From NCBI GenBank assembly GCA_016234445.1, contig JACRBT010000020.1, positions 1-64,000 of the forward strand: a stretch of DNA of 64,000 bases, in the 5' to 3' direction. The notes beneath the pieces were generated by a model. The model was not told where the DNA came from. It saw only the letters and a list, made by a program, of their open reading frames with translations, and made no database searches. Source of the stretch: Chloroflexota bacterium (lineage in GTDB: Bacteria; Chloroflexota; Dehalococcoidia; Tepidiformales; Tepidiformaceae). Shown in pieces: positions 1 through 8,520 of the stretch (its first letter is position 1; every line of letters begins with the position of its first letter). Made by a program: the position numbers and the translations under genes.

Positions 1-10
1 CCCATGGGAT

Positions 11-56
11 GCCGTTGGGGGAGCCGCCGCTCCTTACCAGTCGCGGTACGGATGGC
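11..56. repeat. Dispersed palindromic element, family A (first copy)
   Basis: This is a GCCGT-GGGGGAG ... CCGCTCC ... GTCGCGGTACGGAT arrangement. The left part (GGGGGAG, GCCGT) can pair with the right part (CGCTCC, TACGG), with a bulge. Near-identical copies lie at 19088-19134, four times within 27493-27830, and in degraded form at 31387-31440 and 41047-41087. It directly precedes the 147-bp tandem array, whose unit carries the GGTACGGATGG end of the element. Confidence 0.7.
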
Positions 57-550
57 GGCGGTTCACCGCAGGCGCCGCGAACGGATCTGGTTTTCCGGCG
101 GGGGCGGCGGTACGGATGAGAGAGCGGTGGAGGCTGGCGCGGGGCGTCGTACCCGGCGATGCGGCCACGGGGGGCCGCGGCTACCAGCCGCGGTACGGAT
201 GGCGGCGGTTCACCGCAGGCGCCGCGAACGGATCTGGTTTTCCGGCGGGGGCGGCGGTACGGATGAGAGAGCGGTGGAAGCTGGCGCGGGGCGTGGTACC
301 CGGCGATGCGGCCACGGGGGGCCGCGGCTACCAGTCGTGGTACGGATGGCGGCCTTTCACCGCAGGCGCCGCGAACGGATCTGGTTTTCCGGCGGGGGCG
401 GCGGTACGGATGAGAGAGCGGTGGAGGCTGGCGCGGGGCGTGGTACCCGGCGCTGCGGCCACGGGGGGCCGCGGCTACCAGTCGTGGTACGGATGGCGGC
501 GTTTCACCGCAGGCGCCGCGAACGGATCTGGTTTTCGGGCGGGGGCGGCC
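44..550. repeat. 147-bp tandem repeat, about 3.4 copies
   Basis: Units begin at 44, 191, 338 and 485 (each at the GGTACGG word), giving an exact 147-bp period with only a few substitutions between copies; the last copy is partial. The unit combines the GGTACGGATGG tail of family A with the GATGCGGCCACGG...GCGGCTACCAG of family B. Because 147 is divisible by three, open frames run through the array in more than one frame; I treat these as artefacts of the repeat and do not call a protein here. Confidence 0.9.
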
Positions 551-562
551 GACTATCCTTAT

Positions 563-832
563 ATGGCGATCTTCTGGGAATGGGGCATCCGCAACCTTTT
601 CGCCGTCGCGGGGGCGCTGGCCGCCGTGGCGGGGCTCACCGCTGTCCTCCCCTGGGGGCTGGCGTTTACGGCGCTGACCGTCTGCTGCCTCTTCGTCCGC
701 GTGGGCAACACCTTCATGGTCCAGGCCCAGCGCCGCGAGCTGGAAGCGTTCCGCCGCGAACAGGCGCGCCTCGCCCTCACGAAACGGCTCCTCAAGGAGT
801 CTCCCACGGAACCGCGGGCGAAAGCGGCCTGA
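563..832 (+). CDS. Small two-helix membrane protein, unknown function
   Basis: This is an 89-residue protein with two adjacent hydrophobic segments (about residues 8-26 and 28-45). A charged, Arg/Glu/Lys-rich tail follows, probably a cytoplasmic helix or coiled coil. I chose the ATG after the end of the tandem repeat rather than upstream starts inside the repeat, because only the part from here has membrane-protein composition. TATCCT lies just upstream but too close to be a convincing leaderless -10. It converges with the FAD oxidoreductase, whose stop is 16 bp away. The family is not recognised. Confidence 0.55.
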   Translation: MAIFWEWGIRNLFAVAGALAAVAGLTAVLPWGLAFTALTVCCLFVRVGNTFMVQAQRRELEAFRREQARLALTKRLLKESPTEPRAKAA

Positions 833-848
833 ACGCCGTCTCCGGGGC

Positions 849-1937
849 CTAGCCTCCGCCAGTCCAGATGCCGATGGCTTCCTGGGGCGGCGGGAACTGC
901 ACGAGCTTCAGCGTCGCTGCCCAGGTGCCGGCCACGAATTCGTCGCGCCGCTGTTCGTAGCGGGCAAGGGCCGCTTCCATGGGCTGGGCGCCCGAGAGCC
1001 CGGCATCGACGGCTTCGGCCAGGTAGTCGGCTTCGTACCATGCGTCCGTAATCCCGGAACCGAGGATCGCGTCGCGGTGGTAGCTGGCGTCGCCGATGAG
1101 CGCCCAGCCCGGACCGAACGTTTGGCGGAACTGGTTCGGGAGTTCGCCAATGCCAATCAGCTTCTCTTCGCGCTTCGCGTTCGCCATCCGGGCGTGGAGT
1201 CCGGGCGCGAGTTCGAGCGTGCGCATGAAATTGCCCTCGACGTCTTCGCGGAAGGCCTTGAATTCGCCCTGGGGCCGCTCCATGGCGATGCACACCTGCC
1301 CGTCGTGGGTCGGGAAGACGAGGATGTAGCAGCCTTCCCGGAAGTAGAACTCGAAGCCCTCACAGGGGACGCCGGAGAAGTAGCCGTAGTAGCCGCAGGT
1401 CGCGTGGTCTGCCTGCTTGACGATGGGCGCCCCGGCGGCCTTCGCAACCTGAGAGTGCAGGCCGTCGGCGCCGATGACGATCCGCGCTTCCTCGGTCACT
1501 TTCTCGCCGCCGCGGGCGTGGCCAACGATCCCGGTCGCCCGGCCGTCTTTCCAGGTGAGGTCGTCGAAGGTGAAGGCTTCGCGCAGTTCGGCCCCTGCTT
1601 CCACCGCCGCGTCGACGAGGATCTTGTCGAGCACGGTCCGCCGGGGGCAGTAGGTGGCGTCGATGTCTTCGAACGGCGGCATCGGCACCGTCATCTGGGC
1701 GACGCCGATGTCGAAGTGCGCCTGCCTGATCGGTGGGCAACCGGAGTTCGCCACCCGGTCCAGCAGGCCCCAGTCCTTCAGCTTCTTGGTCCCCTGGGCG
1801 CGGAGGGCGTGGGTCGACATGGTGTCGCTGGGGAAGGTGGCGCGGTCGACGAGGAGGACGCGGTAGCCCTTCCGGGCGAGGAGCATGGCCGTGGGCGAAC
1901 CAGCGCAGCGCGCCCCCACCACGATTGCGTCGTACAT
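849..1937 (-). CDS. FAD-dependent oxidoreductase (geranylgeranyl reductase/halogenase-like)
   Basis: This 362-residue protein starts with a Rossmann dinucleotide-binding motif, VVGARCAGSPTAMLLARKG, followed by the acidic end of beta-2 (VDR). That is typical of the PHBH/geranylgeranyl-reductase group of flavoproteins. A second FAD motif, IGDASYHRDAILGSGI (near residue 270), matches the GD(A)xxxxxPxxGxG type that binds the FAD ribityl chain. The ATG at 1937 sits directly before the Rossmann strand; the longer open frame upstream runs through intergenic hairpin repeats and is rejected. The substrate cannot be told from sequence. It is monocistronic, convergent with the small membrane protein. 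Confidence 0.85.
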   Translation of the reverse strand: MYDAIVVGARCAGSPTAMLLARKGYRVLLVDRATFPSDTMSTHALRAQGTKKLKDWGLLDRVANSGCPPIRQAHFDIGVAQMTVPMPPFEDIDATYCPRRTVLDKILVDAAVEAGAELREAFTFDDLTWKDGRATGIVGHARGGEKVTEEARIVIGADGLHSQVAKAAGAPIVKQADHATCGYYGYFSGVPCEGFEFYFREGCYILVFPTHDGQVCIAMERPQGEFKAFREDVEGNFMRTLELAPGLHARMANAKREEKLIGIGELPNQFRQTFGPGWALIGDASYHRDAILGSGITDAWYEADYLAEAVDAGLSGAQPMEAALARYEQRRDEFVAGTWAATLKLVQFPPPQEAIGIWTGGG

Positions 1938-2063
1938 TTTCCAGCCTCCTGCGGCGCGCCCGGGCGCGGTATCGGCGGATGATACGCAGGCGATCCCCAT
2001 TGGCGGTAGGGTGTCCGCGACGCTTCTGTGACCTGCTTCACAGGGGGTGAGGAGCGCCGGGGG

Positions 2064-2297
2064 GCCCCTCACCCCCTGCCCCCTCTCCCACTGCGGTGGG
2101 CGAGGGGGAACGCGGGCGTTGAGAGGCTTCATCCAGAAACGAGGTTGGAACGGTCCTGGCGGCGTTTCGTCAGGGTGTGGAAGCTGCTGGCGCCGCGGGC
2201 GGACGCGGAGCTCACGGAAGCCACGCCTCTCACCCCCTGCCCCCGCTCGCACTGCGGTGGGCGAGGGGGAGTGCGGGCGTTGAGGCTTCATCCAGAA
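2064..2297. repeat. Two copies of a CCCTCTCCCAC/GTGGGCGAGGGG hairpin repeat (family C)
   Basis: Copies at about 2064-2140 and 2226-2297 share the order: C-rich CCCCTCACCCCCTGCCCCC, a stem-loop of CCCTCTCCCAC/GTGGGCGAGGGG type around TGCG (in the second copy CCCTCTCCCAC is mutated to CCGCTCGCAC), then GCGGGCGTTGAG and GCTTCATCCAGAA. The arrangement makes a strong hairpin without a T-run. Related hairpins occur after htpX (23084, 23217) and before the histidine kinase (62144-62262). The repeats fill the gap between the oxidoreductase start and the purF promoter. Confidence 0.75.
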
Positions 2298-2323
2298 GCC
2301 AGGTTGGGGCGGTACTGGCTCCT

Positions 2324-2353
2324 TTGGCGCGCCGGGGGCCGGGCCGATATACT
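2324..2353 (+). promoter_or_regulatory. Putative sigma-70 type promoter of purF
   Basis: TTGGCG at 2324-2329 and TATACT at 2348-2353 are separated by 18 bp, 41 bp upstream of the purF start. A purine-rich CTGGAGG at about 2376-2382 serves as ribosome binding site. Judged by eye only. Confidence 0.5.
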
Positions 2354-2394
2354 AGAGGTGCGTTAACGATCCTCGCTGGAGGCGCCACGGCGTA

Positions 2395-3864
2395 GTGATC
2401 CCAGACAGCGACAATCCACGAGAAGCTTGCGGCGTATTCGGGGTGTTCGCCCCCGGAGAAGATGTCGCCCGTCTTACCTTCTACGGTCTTTACGCACTCC
2501 AGCATCGCGGCCAGGAAAGCGCCGGGATCGCCACCAACGACGGCACGAACGAATTCAGCCTGCGCACGGGCATGGGTCTCGTCGCCCAGGTCTTCGACGA
2601 AGAGGACCTTGCCCAGCTTCGCGGCCACATCGCCATCGGCCACACGCGCTACAGCACCGCCGGCGGCTCCGTCATCTGCAACGCCCAGCCGATCATCGTC
2701 CGCGACCGCGAGACCGGCACCCAGATCGCCCTCGCCCACAACGGCAACCTGACGAACGCCGAGATCCTGCGCGAGGACCTCGAAGCGCAGGGGGTCCAGT
2801 TCGAGTCGACGGCCGATTCGGAGCTGATCGCCCACCTCCTCGCCCTCGCCCCGGCCGGCACCTGGGAGGAGCGCTTCCACTACGTCATGCGCCGGATCGA
2901 AGGCGCCTACACCCTCGTCATCATGACCCAGGACACGCTCTTCGCCGTCCGCGACCCGATGGGCGTCCGCCCGCTCTGCATCGGGCAGGTCGACAGCGGC
3001 TGGATCGCCGCCTCCGAATCGTGCGCGCTCGAACACCTGAACGTGCCCCTGCACCGCGAAGTCGCGCCGGGCGAAGTCATCCAGGTCGACGCCTCCGGGA
3101 TGCGGAGTTTCTTCCCGGTAGCCCCGGCCCGAAAGCGCGCCGCCTGCACGTTCGAGTTCACCTATTTCGCCCGGCCCGACAGCAAGTTCCTCGGGCAGCT
3201 GATTTACCCCGCCCGCGAAGAGATGGGCGCCCAGCTCGCGCGTGAGTACCCCGTCGACGCCGACATCGTCATCGGCGTTCCTGACACGGCCATCCCCGCC
3301 GCGATCGGCTATGCGACCGAATCAGGCATCCGCTTCCGCGAAGGGCTGATCAAGAACCGCTACGTCGGCCGGACCTTCATCCAGCCCGACCAGCGCATCC
3401 GCGACGCCGGCGTCAGCCTGAAGTTCAACGCCCTCGCCGACGTCCTTCGCGGCAAGCGCGTCGTGCTCGTCGACGACTCAATCGTCCGGGGGACCACGAC
3501 GCCGCGGGTCATCAGCCTCCTCCGGAAGGCAGGGGCGACCGAGGTCCACATGCGGATCACGACGCCGCCGATCTCGTCACCGTGCTTCTTCGGGGTCGAC
3601 ATGGCGACGAAGTGGGAACTGATCGCGGCGAACAAGTCGGTGGAAGAGATCCGGCAGCACATCGGGGCGGACACGCTCGGGTTCCTTTCGCTCGAAGGGT
3701 TGATCAGGTCCACGGGCCAGACGGACGCCGAGCTCTGCAACGCCTGCTTCACCGGCCGCTACCCGATCGACGTGCAGATGCAGATGGACCGCCTGGACAT
3801 GGTCCCTGGCCGCGCGCGTGAACTCGCCGCGGCCGTGAGCCTCGACCGCGCCGGGGGGCCGTAG
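2395..3864 (+). CDS. purF: Amidophosphoribosyltransferase, [4Fe-4S] Bacillus type
   Basis: It catalyses the first step of purine synthesis, PRPP + glutamine to 5-phosphoribosylamine. The 489-residue protein has an N-terminal class II glutaminase with catalytic Cys12 (EACGVFGVF). The 11 residues before it would be a cleaved propeptide. The PRPP motif VVLVDDSIVRGTT lies near residue 360. Cys251, Cys397, Cys448 and Cys451 match the spacing of the iron-sulfur ligands of the B. subtilis enzyme (known family feature), so this is the cluster-containing, oxygen-sensitive type. It starts at GTG with GGAGG upstream. purM lies 3.5 kb downstream, separated by unrelated genes instead of adjacent. Confidence 0.97.
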   Translation: MIPDSDNPREACGVFGVFAPGEDVARLTFYGLYALQHRGQESAGIATNDGTNEFSLRTGMGLVAQVFDEEDLAQLRGHIAIGHTRYSTAGGSVICNAQPIIVRDRETGTQIALAHNGNLTNAEILREDLEAQGVQFESTADSELIAHLLALAPAGTWEERFHYVMRRIEGAYTLVIMTQDTLFAVRDPMGVRPLCIGQVDSGWIAASESCALEHLNVPLHREVAPGEVIQVDASGMRSFFPVAPARKRAACTFEFTYFARPDSKFLGQLIYPAREEMGAQLAREYPVDADIVIGVPDTAIPAAIGYATESGIRFREGLIKNRYVGRTFIQPDQRIRDAGVSLKFNALADVLRGKRVVLVDDSIVRGTTTPRVISLLRKAGATEVHMRITTPPISSPCFFGVDMATKWELIAANKSVEEIRQHIGADTLGFLSLEGLIRSTGQTDAELCNACFTGRYPIDVQMQMDRLDMVPGRARELAAAVSLDRAGGP

Positions 3865-3906
3865 GGGGCAGGTGCTCCCAGGCTCGTTCCCGTGATGTCG
3901 CTTCCG

Positions 3907-3949
3907 ATAGCAGAGATGCTATGATCGTTGATAGCGCATGTGCTATACT
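3907..3949 (+). promoter_or_regulatory. Twin-palindrome operator overlapping the promoter of the toxin-antitoxin pair
   Basis: Two 16-bp near-palindromes, ATAGCAGAGATGCTAT (3907-3922) and ATAGCGCATGTGCTAT (3931-3946), share ATAGC/GCTAT half-sites and are 24 bp apart centre to centre. The second overlaps TATACT (3944-3949), a -10 element eight bases before the toxin GTG. The arrangement fits autorepression by the downstream HTH antitoxin, which is an inference from family behaviour. Confidence 0.7.
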
Positions 3950-3957
3950 CTCGGCGC

Positions 3958-4317
3958 GTGGCGAAATGGCTGATCCGGACCTTTACGACCGACGCCGGTG
4001 GCAAGCCTGTCGACGACTGGATCAGGTCGTTGGATGCTTCGGCGCGAGCGGAGGTTATCTGGACCGTCGACCTGTTGAAACGACACGGGACGGCGCTCAC
4101 CATGCCGTTCGTGCGGCACCTTGGGGACGGGATCTGGGAGCTGCGGGCCAGCGACCAGGACGGGATCTATCGAGTGGTCTATTTCCACTGGAAAGGGAGA
4201 ACCTTCGGGTTGCTGCACGGATTCACAAAGAAGACGCGGGCGACGCCACGCCAGGACCTGGACCTGGCGAAGTCACGCCGGGCCGCGTGGCTGAACCGCA
4301 CCGCGAAGAGGGGCTGA
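3958..4317 (+). CDS. HigB/Gp49-like (RelE-superfamily) toxin
   Basis: This is a 119-residue protein of the phage-derived Gp49-like/HigB family, whose members are ribosome-associated mRNA interferases. Family features seen are VDDWIRSL near the N-terminus, MPFVRHLGDGIWELR in the middle, and YRVVYFHWKGRTFGLLHGFTKKT near the end, with basic residues (Arg, Lys, His) of the kind used for mRNA cleavage. I prefer GTG 3958 (VAKWL...) over ATG 3928, because homologues begin at this point and the upstream stretch is the operator. It is followed 6 bp later by its antitoxin: toxin first, HTH antitoxin second, the usual HigBA order. Confidence 0.85.
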   Translation: MAKWLIRTFTTDAGGKPVDDWIRSLDASARAEVIWTVDLLKRHGTALTMPFVRHLGDGIWELRASDQDGIYRVVYFHWKGRTFGLLHGFTKKTRATPRQDLDLAKSRRAAWLNRTAKRG

Positions 4318-4323
4318 AGAACG

Positions 4324-4701
4324 ATGGATGACTGGGACAAGCTGAAAGCGGAACTCCTGGACGATGCCGAGACTCGTCGCGCCTACGAGTCCCGCCGGCC
4401 GGCCTATGAGCTTGCCAGCAAGCTGATCGAAATGCGCACCGGCCTGGGGATTTCGCAGCGGCAGTTGGCGTCGAAGGCCCGGATGACGCAGCCCGAAATC
4501 GCGCGCATCGAGTCTGGCGCGGTGCAGCCGACGTGGGAGACTATCTCCCGCGTCCTTGGGGCAGTCGGCGCCGAGGTCGACATCCGCGTCCGGGACGCTC
4601 GCGGCAAGCTGGTGAAGGTGTCCGTGGTGCCGGGCGCGCCTCGCGATGGCACACGGCGGAGACCGGCGGAGGTCGCCAAGACCGGCACGGGCCGCCAGTA
4701 A
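4324..4701 (+). CDS. HTH (XRE) antitoxin, HigA-like
   Basis: In this 125-residue protein an XRE helix-turn-helix spans about residues 32-85 (LIEMRTGLGISQRQLASKAR, MTQPEIARIESG, PTWETISRVLGAVG). This is the normal DNA-binding and antitoxin module of HigA proteins. It is 6 bp after the toxin and so co-transcribed. The twin palindrome at 3907-3946 is the likely binding site for autoregulation. The basic C-terminal tail (residues 100-125) is low complexity. Confidence 0.88.
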   Translation: MDDWDKLKAELLDDAETRRAYESRRPAYELASKLIEMRTGLGISQRQLASKARMTQPEIARIESGAVQPTWETISRVLGAVGAEVDIRVRDARGKLVKVSVVPGAPRDGTRRRPAEVAKTGTGRQ

Positions 4702-4744
4702 GGCCGGGCCGAACGGTGCTTGAGTCCACAAGGGAGCCGGAAGA

Positions 4745-4996
4745 ATGTACAACACCGAGCGAGAAGCTGAGGTTCAACACAGGCTCAGGCTCCCCTATCA
4801 CCGCGTGATTCACGGGGACCCGATTGAGGGCTACATGGGTGAGGTGCCGGAGTTGCCTGGCTGCCTGACGGCCGGCGACACGCCAGCGGAGGCGCTCGCG
4901 AATCTGGAAGAGGCAATGGCGGCCTGGATTGAGTCGTGCCTGATCAGCGGCGACCCGATCCCTGACCCGGCGCGAGCACTGGCCCCGGTCGCCTGA
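4745..4996 (+). CDS. HicB-like antitoxin, no HicA partner
   Basis: This is an 83-residue protein with the partial RNase-H-like HicB fold. YHRVIHGDPIEGYMGEVPELPGCLTAGDTPAEALANLEEAMAAWIES carries the family signature (xxPELPGCxxxGDTxEEAxxNxxEA). A GGGAGCCGG ribosome site precedes ATG 4745. HicB proteins normally neutralise a small HicA RNase encoded next door, but no HicA-sized frame with a dsRBD-like GSHxxW motif is seen on either side. It may therefore be an orphan or act with another toxin. It follows the HigBA pair by 43 bp in the same direction. Confidence 0.8.
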   Translation: MYNTEREAEVQHRLRLPYHRVIHGDPIEGYMGEVPELPGCLTAGDTPAEALANLEEAMAAWIESCLISGDPIPDPARALAPVA

Positions 4997-5032
4997 GGGG
5001 GCGCGGCGCCGCAGACGGGCAGCCGTTGCCGG

Positions 5033-7279
5033 TCACTTGAGCGCCGTGAAGTTCCAGGTCCAGCGGTCGTCGCCGTTTCCGCCGACGCTGCCTGTCAGCT
5101 TCCGGCCATCCGCCGAAACGTGCAGGAGGCCCGTCTCAGAACCCGCGACGAGCCAGAACCATTTGGGCTCGATCACGTCCTCAGGGCCATCGCCGCCGGG
5201 GCAGTTCACGGTCTCCTTCGTGGATCCGATCTGACCTTCTCCGACATAGCCATTTATCCACTCGCCCTCCGGGACGAGGTTGGAGATGAAGATGAAGTTG
5301 AAGATCGTCGACTGTCCCAGGAACTGGAACGTCTTGGAGCCGCTGTGCGTGCAGCCGCTCCCGTCGGTCCCCGACGCCGTCCAGGTGATGGTGCCCTGGA
5401 GCGGCGTGAAGTTCTGGCCAAGGGCGCCGTACTTCGTCCCTGCGGAGGCTGGAATGACGCCGGGGCCGCCCGTGTTGATGCTCGTGGCCTGCCAGGTCAC
5501 GTTGGCGGTGATCTTGTAGACGTTGTCCGAGGAGGTGAAGGTCGCCGTGCCCTGCCAGCGCCAACAACCGACGCTTGAGGTGAACAACTTCGCCTTCAGG
5601 TTACCGGGTTGCAGCGGCGGGCTCGTCCTCTGGTAGTCACTGTCGCTGAAGATGATGACCAGCCGCTCGAGGCGGTTGTTCGGATCGTCGCGGCAGAACA
5701 TCACCGCGGGCTTGTCGCTCCAGTCGGCGACCTGCCAATCCTTGCCGGCGTACTTGAGCAGGGCCTGGACCTTGCCGTGCTTCCGGTTGGGCGCATTTCC
5801 GTCCAGCTCGGTCTGGGTGAAGATCTTCATGTCGTTCATTTGTTCCAACGTAAGGTCGTACGTGAAGCCGTTGAAGAAGGCGATGGTGCTCACGTCTGCG
5901 CCGAAGCTGTAGTCCTCGTAGTAGGAACTGAGATGCTTGAGCGGCGTATCGGGCATGTCATAAATCTTGAACGGCGCTCCGCCGATCGACACGGGGGTGA
6001 CATGCTGGGGCACGACCCTGTCCGTCAGGGCGTCGAGGAGGCGATACCTGTTCAGGGGAGACCAGGTGTCGTTCCAGTTGTATCTCGCGAACTCAGGGAA
6101 GTGCTTGTTGAACCCGTCGGGGATGGAGTCCTCGACCGCTTTGAGGCTGTCGGAATTGGAAGCCGCAGCCTGCCACATCGCCTTGATAACCGGGGGCGCC
6201 GCGCCTATCCGCGTGAGGTAGAAGAAGAAGACATAGGCCCCGTATTCGCGAACGTCGTTCTTGAACTCGAGGGAGATGCGCGGGTCGGCCAGGTACCAGT
6301 CCGCGATCTGCTCGTCCGCGTTGTAGGTCTGGCCGTAGACATAGTCGATCGCCCACTGGGCGGTAGCTTCCTTGAGCCAGCGGTACTCGTCGCAGCCGCC
6401 GAGCTGGGGGAAGGCGTTCTGGAACGAGTGCATCAGCTCGTGCGCGAGTGTGCTGAACTTGTCGGTGGGGTTGAGAAGGATGTAGCTGGTGACCCCGGTA
6501 CAGAGATACGGCGCTTCGCGGAATGTGGCGGAGCGGTCGATGTTCACGAGGTAGATGTCGTAGAGCGAGTCGCCGCCGCGGTCGCCGCAGAGGAGGAGGC
6601 AGTCTGCCGGCGGTTCGCGGCCGAGGAGCGCCTTGAGCTTCGGCCAGACAAGGCTCTCGGTTTCGTTTACCGTCGCCAGCGCTTTGGCGCGGAGGGTCGC
6701 GGTCTGAGGGACCGCGCCCCAGTCGGGATACCAGACGCGGACGAGGGACCCCGACTCGGAGAGCCAGGCGCCCGTGGGCCGGGCAGCCGCGGTGACCTCG
6801 CCGAGCGCTTGCTCCGAATAGCCCGCCTGTGTGGTGTTGACCCAGCTTTCCGGGTTGTCGGGGCGAAGCATGAACGGCCGCAAGAGGTCCTGGGTCGCGG
6901 GCGGGGCCGCGGCGAACTCCTCATCCAGGAGCGGCGCGTCGAAGACGCCGGTGTCGTCGCCACGGTAGGCGGCGGGCAGGCGGGGGTCTTCGAAGACCGC
7001 ATAGAACCGATAGATGGTGGCCTGGTCGGCGCTGATCTTGCCCGTGTCCCGCGCTTCGTTGATGAGGTCGAGCGAGGTGGTTGCGCGCGGCGGGTCCGGG
7101 GTGGGTATGGCCTCCCCCGGTGCATCCCGGGCGAGGAGCGGCACGACGACACGCTCTTGGCCGGCCTCGCCGGCGGTGTGGCCGGGAGTTGGCAGCCCTC
7201 CGGGAAGAAACGGCACCACCGCGGCCGCGGCAACAACCGCGAGGGCGACGAGGGCGAAGGACGCGCGGGTTCGTGTCAT
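5033..7279 (-). CDS. Secreted HExxH zinc metalloprotease
   Basis: This 748-residue protein starts with a signal peptide (MTRTRASFALVALAVVAAAA, residues 1-22) and a Pro/Ala-rich linker. The catalytic region contains HELMH (about residues 280-284) and a downstream Glu in WLKEATAQW (about 304), the gluzincin arrangement HExxH...E. Paired Cys residues on either side suggest an extracytoplasmic disulfide-bonded fold. The last 170 residues look like a beta-rich domain (WQGTATFTSSDNVYKITANVTW) with repeated Cys. ATG 7279 is preferred over the TTG four codons upstream because it begins the signal peptide. The gene lies opposite to purF and purM, between them. Confidence 0.8.
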   Translation of the reverse strand: MTRTRASFALVALAVVAAAAVVPFLPGGLPTPGHTAGEAGQERVVVPLLARDAPGEAIPTPDPPRATTSLDLINEARDTGKISADQATIYRFYAVFEDPRLPAAYRGDDTGVFDAPLLDEEFAAAPPATQDLLRPFMLRPDNPESWVNTTQAGYSEQALGEVTAAARPTGAWLSESGSLVRVWYPDWGAVPQTATLRAKALATVNETESLVWPKLKALLGREPPADCLLLCGDRGGDSLYDIYLVNIDRSATFREAPYLCTGVTSYILLNPTDKFSTLAHELMHSFQNAFPQLGGCDEYRWLKEATAQWAIDYVYGQTYNADEQIADWYLADPRISLEFKNDVREYGAYVFFFYLTRIGAAPPVIKAMWQAAASNSDSLKAVEDSIPDGFNKHFPEFARYNWNDTWSPLNRYRLLDALTDRVVPQHVTPVSIGGAPFKIYDMPDTPLKHLSSYYEDYSFGADVSTIAFFNGFTYDLTLEQMNDMKIFTQTELDGNAPNRKHGKVQALLKYAGKDWQVADWSDKPAVMFCRDDPNNRLERLVIIFSDSDYQRTSPPLQPGNLKAKLFTSSVGCWRWQGTATFTSSDNVYKITANVTWQATSINTGGPGVIPASAGTKYGALGQNFTPLQGTITWTASGTDGSGCTHSGSKTFQFLGQSTIFNFIFISNLVPEGEWINGYVGEGQIGSTKETVNCPGGDGPEDVIEPKWFWLVAGSETGLLHVSADGRKLTGSVGGNGDDRWTWNFTALK

Positions 7280-7398
7280 CGAAGACCTCAACCGGCCGGC
7301 CGCCTGAACCGGGGGGGCAGTCTAGCAGTTGGGAGGGAGCGGTCACAAACGCCCGTGTTGCCGGCGGCGCGCACCGGGGCCTCTGGTACACTGCCCCT

Positions 7399-8448
7399 GT
7401 GACTTCCGAACCGCGCCAGTACGCCGCCGCCGGCGTCGACATCGCCGCCCGCAGCAAGTTCGCCAAGGGCCTCCCGGGCATCCTCGCGAAGGCCCGCCGC
7501 CCCGAAGTCCTGAGCGACGCCGGTCCCTTTAGCGGCCTCTTCCGGCTCGGCGACAAGTACCGCGACCCGGTGCTCGCCGCCAGCGCCGACGGCATCGGGA
7601 CGAAGGTCAAGTTCCAGCTGGCCGCGAACCGCCTCGACCTCTGTGGCCCCGACATCCTCGGCCACAGCGTCAACGACATCCTCACCTGTGGCGCCGAACC
7701 GCTCTTCTTCCTCGACTACATCGCCGGCAACGCCCTCACCAACGACCAGAAGTCGACCCTGGTCGAAGGCGTCGCCCGGGCCTGCGCCGACAACAACTGC
7801 GCCCTCCTCGGCGGGGAAACCGCGGACATGCCCGACCTCTATGCCCCGGGCGACTTCGACCTCGCGGGCTTCATCGTCGGCGTCGTCGAACGCGACCGAA
7901 TCATCGACGGGTCGAAGATCCGCGAGGGCGACGTCCTTCTCGGGCTGCCCAGCACCGGCCTTCACACCAACGGCGCCTCGCTCGCGCGCAAGGTGCTCGG
8001 CATCTGCGACGGCGAGCCGGAAGACGAGACCGGCCGCCGCCTCGAAGAACGGCCCGCGCTCCTCGGTGGCCAGTCCGTCGGCGAGGCGCTGCTGGCGACG
8101 CACCGGCCCTACTACCGCGAGCTTTCGCCCGTGCTCGACCGGCTCCACGGCATCGCCCACATCACCGGTGGCGGCTACACGGAGAACGTCCCCCGCATCC
8201 TCCCGGAGGGCCTGGCCGCCGTCTTCGACACGCGCGCGTGGCCGGTGCTGCCCATCTTCACGCTCATCCAGCAGCGCGGCGAAGTGACGCCGGAAGAGAT
8301 GTACGAAGTCTTCAACATGGGCATCGGCATCGTCGTCATGGTCGCGCCAGACGAGGCCGAAGCGGTGGAGGCCGCAATCCCCGAAGCGCTGCGGGTCGGC
8401 CGGATCGCCGAATCCCGGGGCAAGCGGGTGGAGTTGCGGGGGCTGTAA
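7399..8448 (+). CDS. purM: Phosphoribosylformylglycinamidine cyclo-ligase (AIR synthetase)
   Basis: It converts FGAM and ATP to AIR in purine synthesis. The 349-residue protein begins YAAAGVDIAARSKFAKGL, the family N-terminus. It contains DGIGTKVKFQ, HSVNDILTCGAEPLFFLDYIA, GGETADMP and ITGGGYTENVPRILP, the ATP and substrate loops of PurM. The GTG at 7399 starts exactly there, and TACACT ends six bases upstream, which suggests a leaderless transcript. A 106-codon upward extension of the frame has no family similarity and overlaps the protease start. It is separated from purF by 3.5 kb. Confidence 0.96.
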   Translation: MTSEPRQYAAAGVDIAARSKFAKGLPGILAKARRPEVLSDAGPFSGLFRLGDKYRDPVLAASADGIGTKVKFQLAANRLDLCGPDILGHSVNDILTCGAEPLFFLDYIAGNALTNDQKSTLVEGVARACADNNCALLGGETADMPDLYAPGDFDLAGFIVGVVERDRIIDGSKIREGDVLLGLPSTGLHTNGASLARKVLGICDGEPEDETGRRLEERPALLGGQSVGEALLATHRPYYRELSPVLDRLHGIAHITGGGYTENVPRILPEGLAAVFDTRAWPVLPIFTLIQQRGEVTPEEMYEVFNMGIGIVVMVAPDEAEAVEAAIPEALRVGRIAESRGKRVELRGL

Positions 8449-8520
8449 CCCCGCCCACTCCCGGCCGCTTCCGCCGTGGTACGATCGGGCGCCCCACTCG
8501 TGGGCTCCTGGAGGTATCCG

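Noticed and set aside
4-852. 282-residue frame through the 147-bp repeat
   Set aside because: The repeats keep the frame open because 147 is divisible by three; the peptide is Arg/Gly-rich with no start signal and runs out of frame with the small membrane protein.
1938-2291. N-terminal extension of the FAD oxidoreductase
   Set aside because: The 118 extra residues are read from hairpin repeats and the Rossmann strand normally lies at the very N-terminus.
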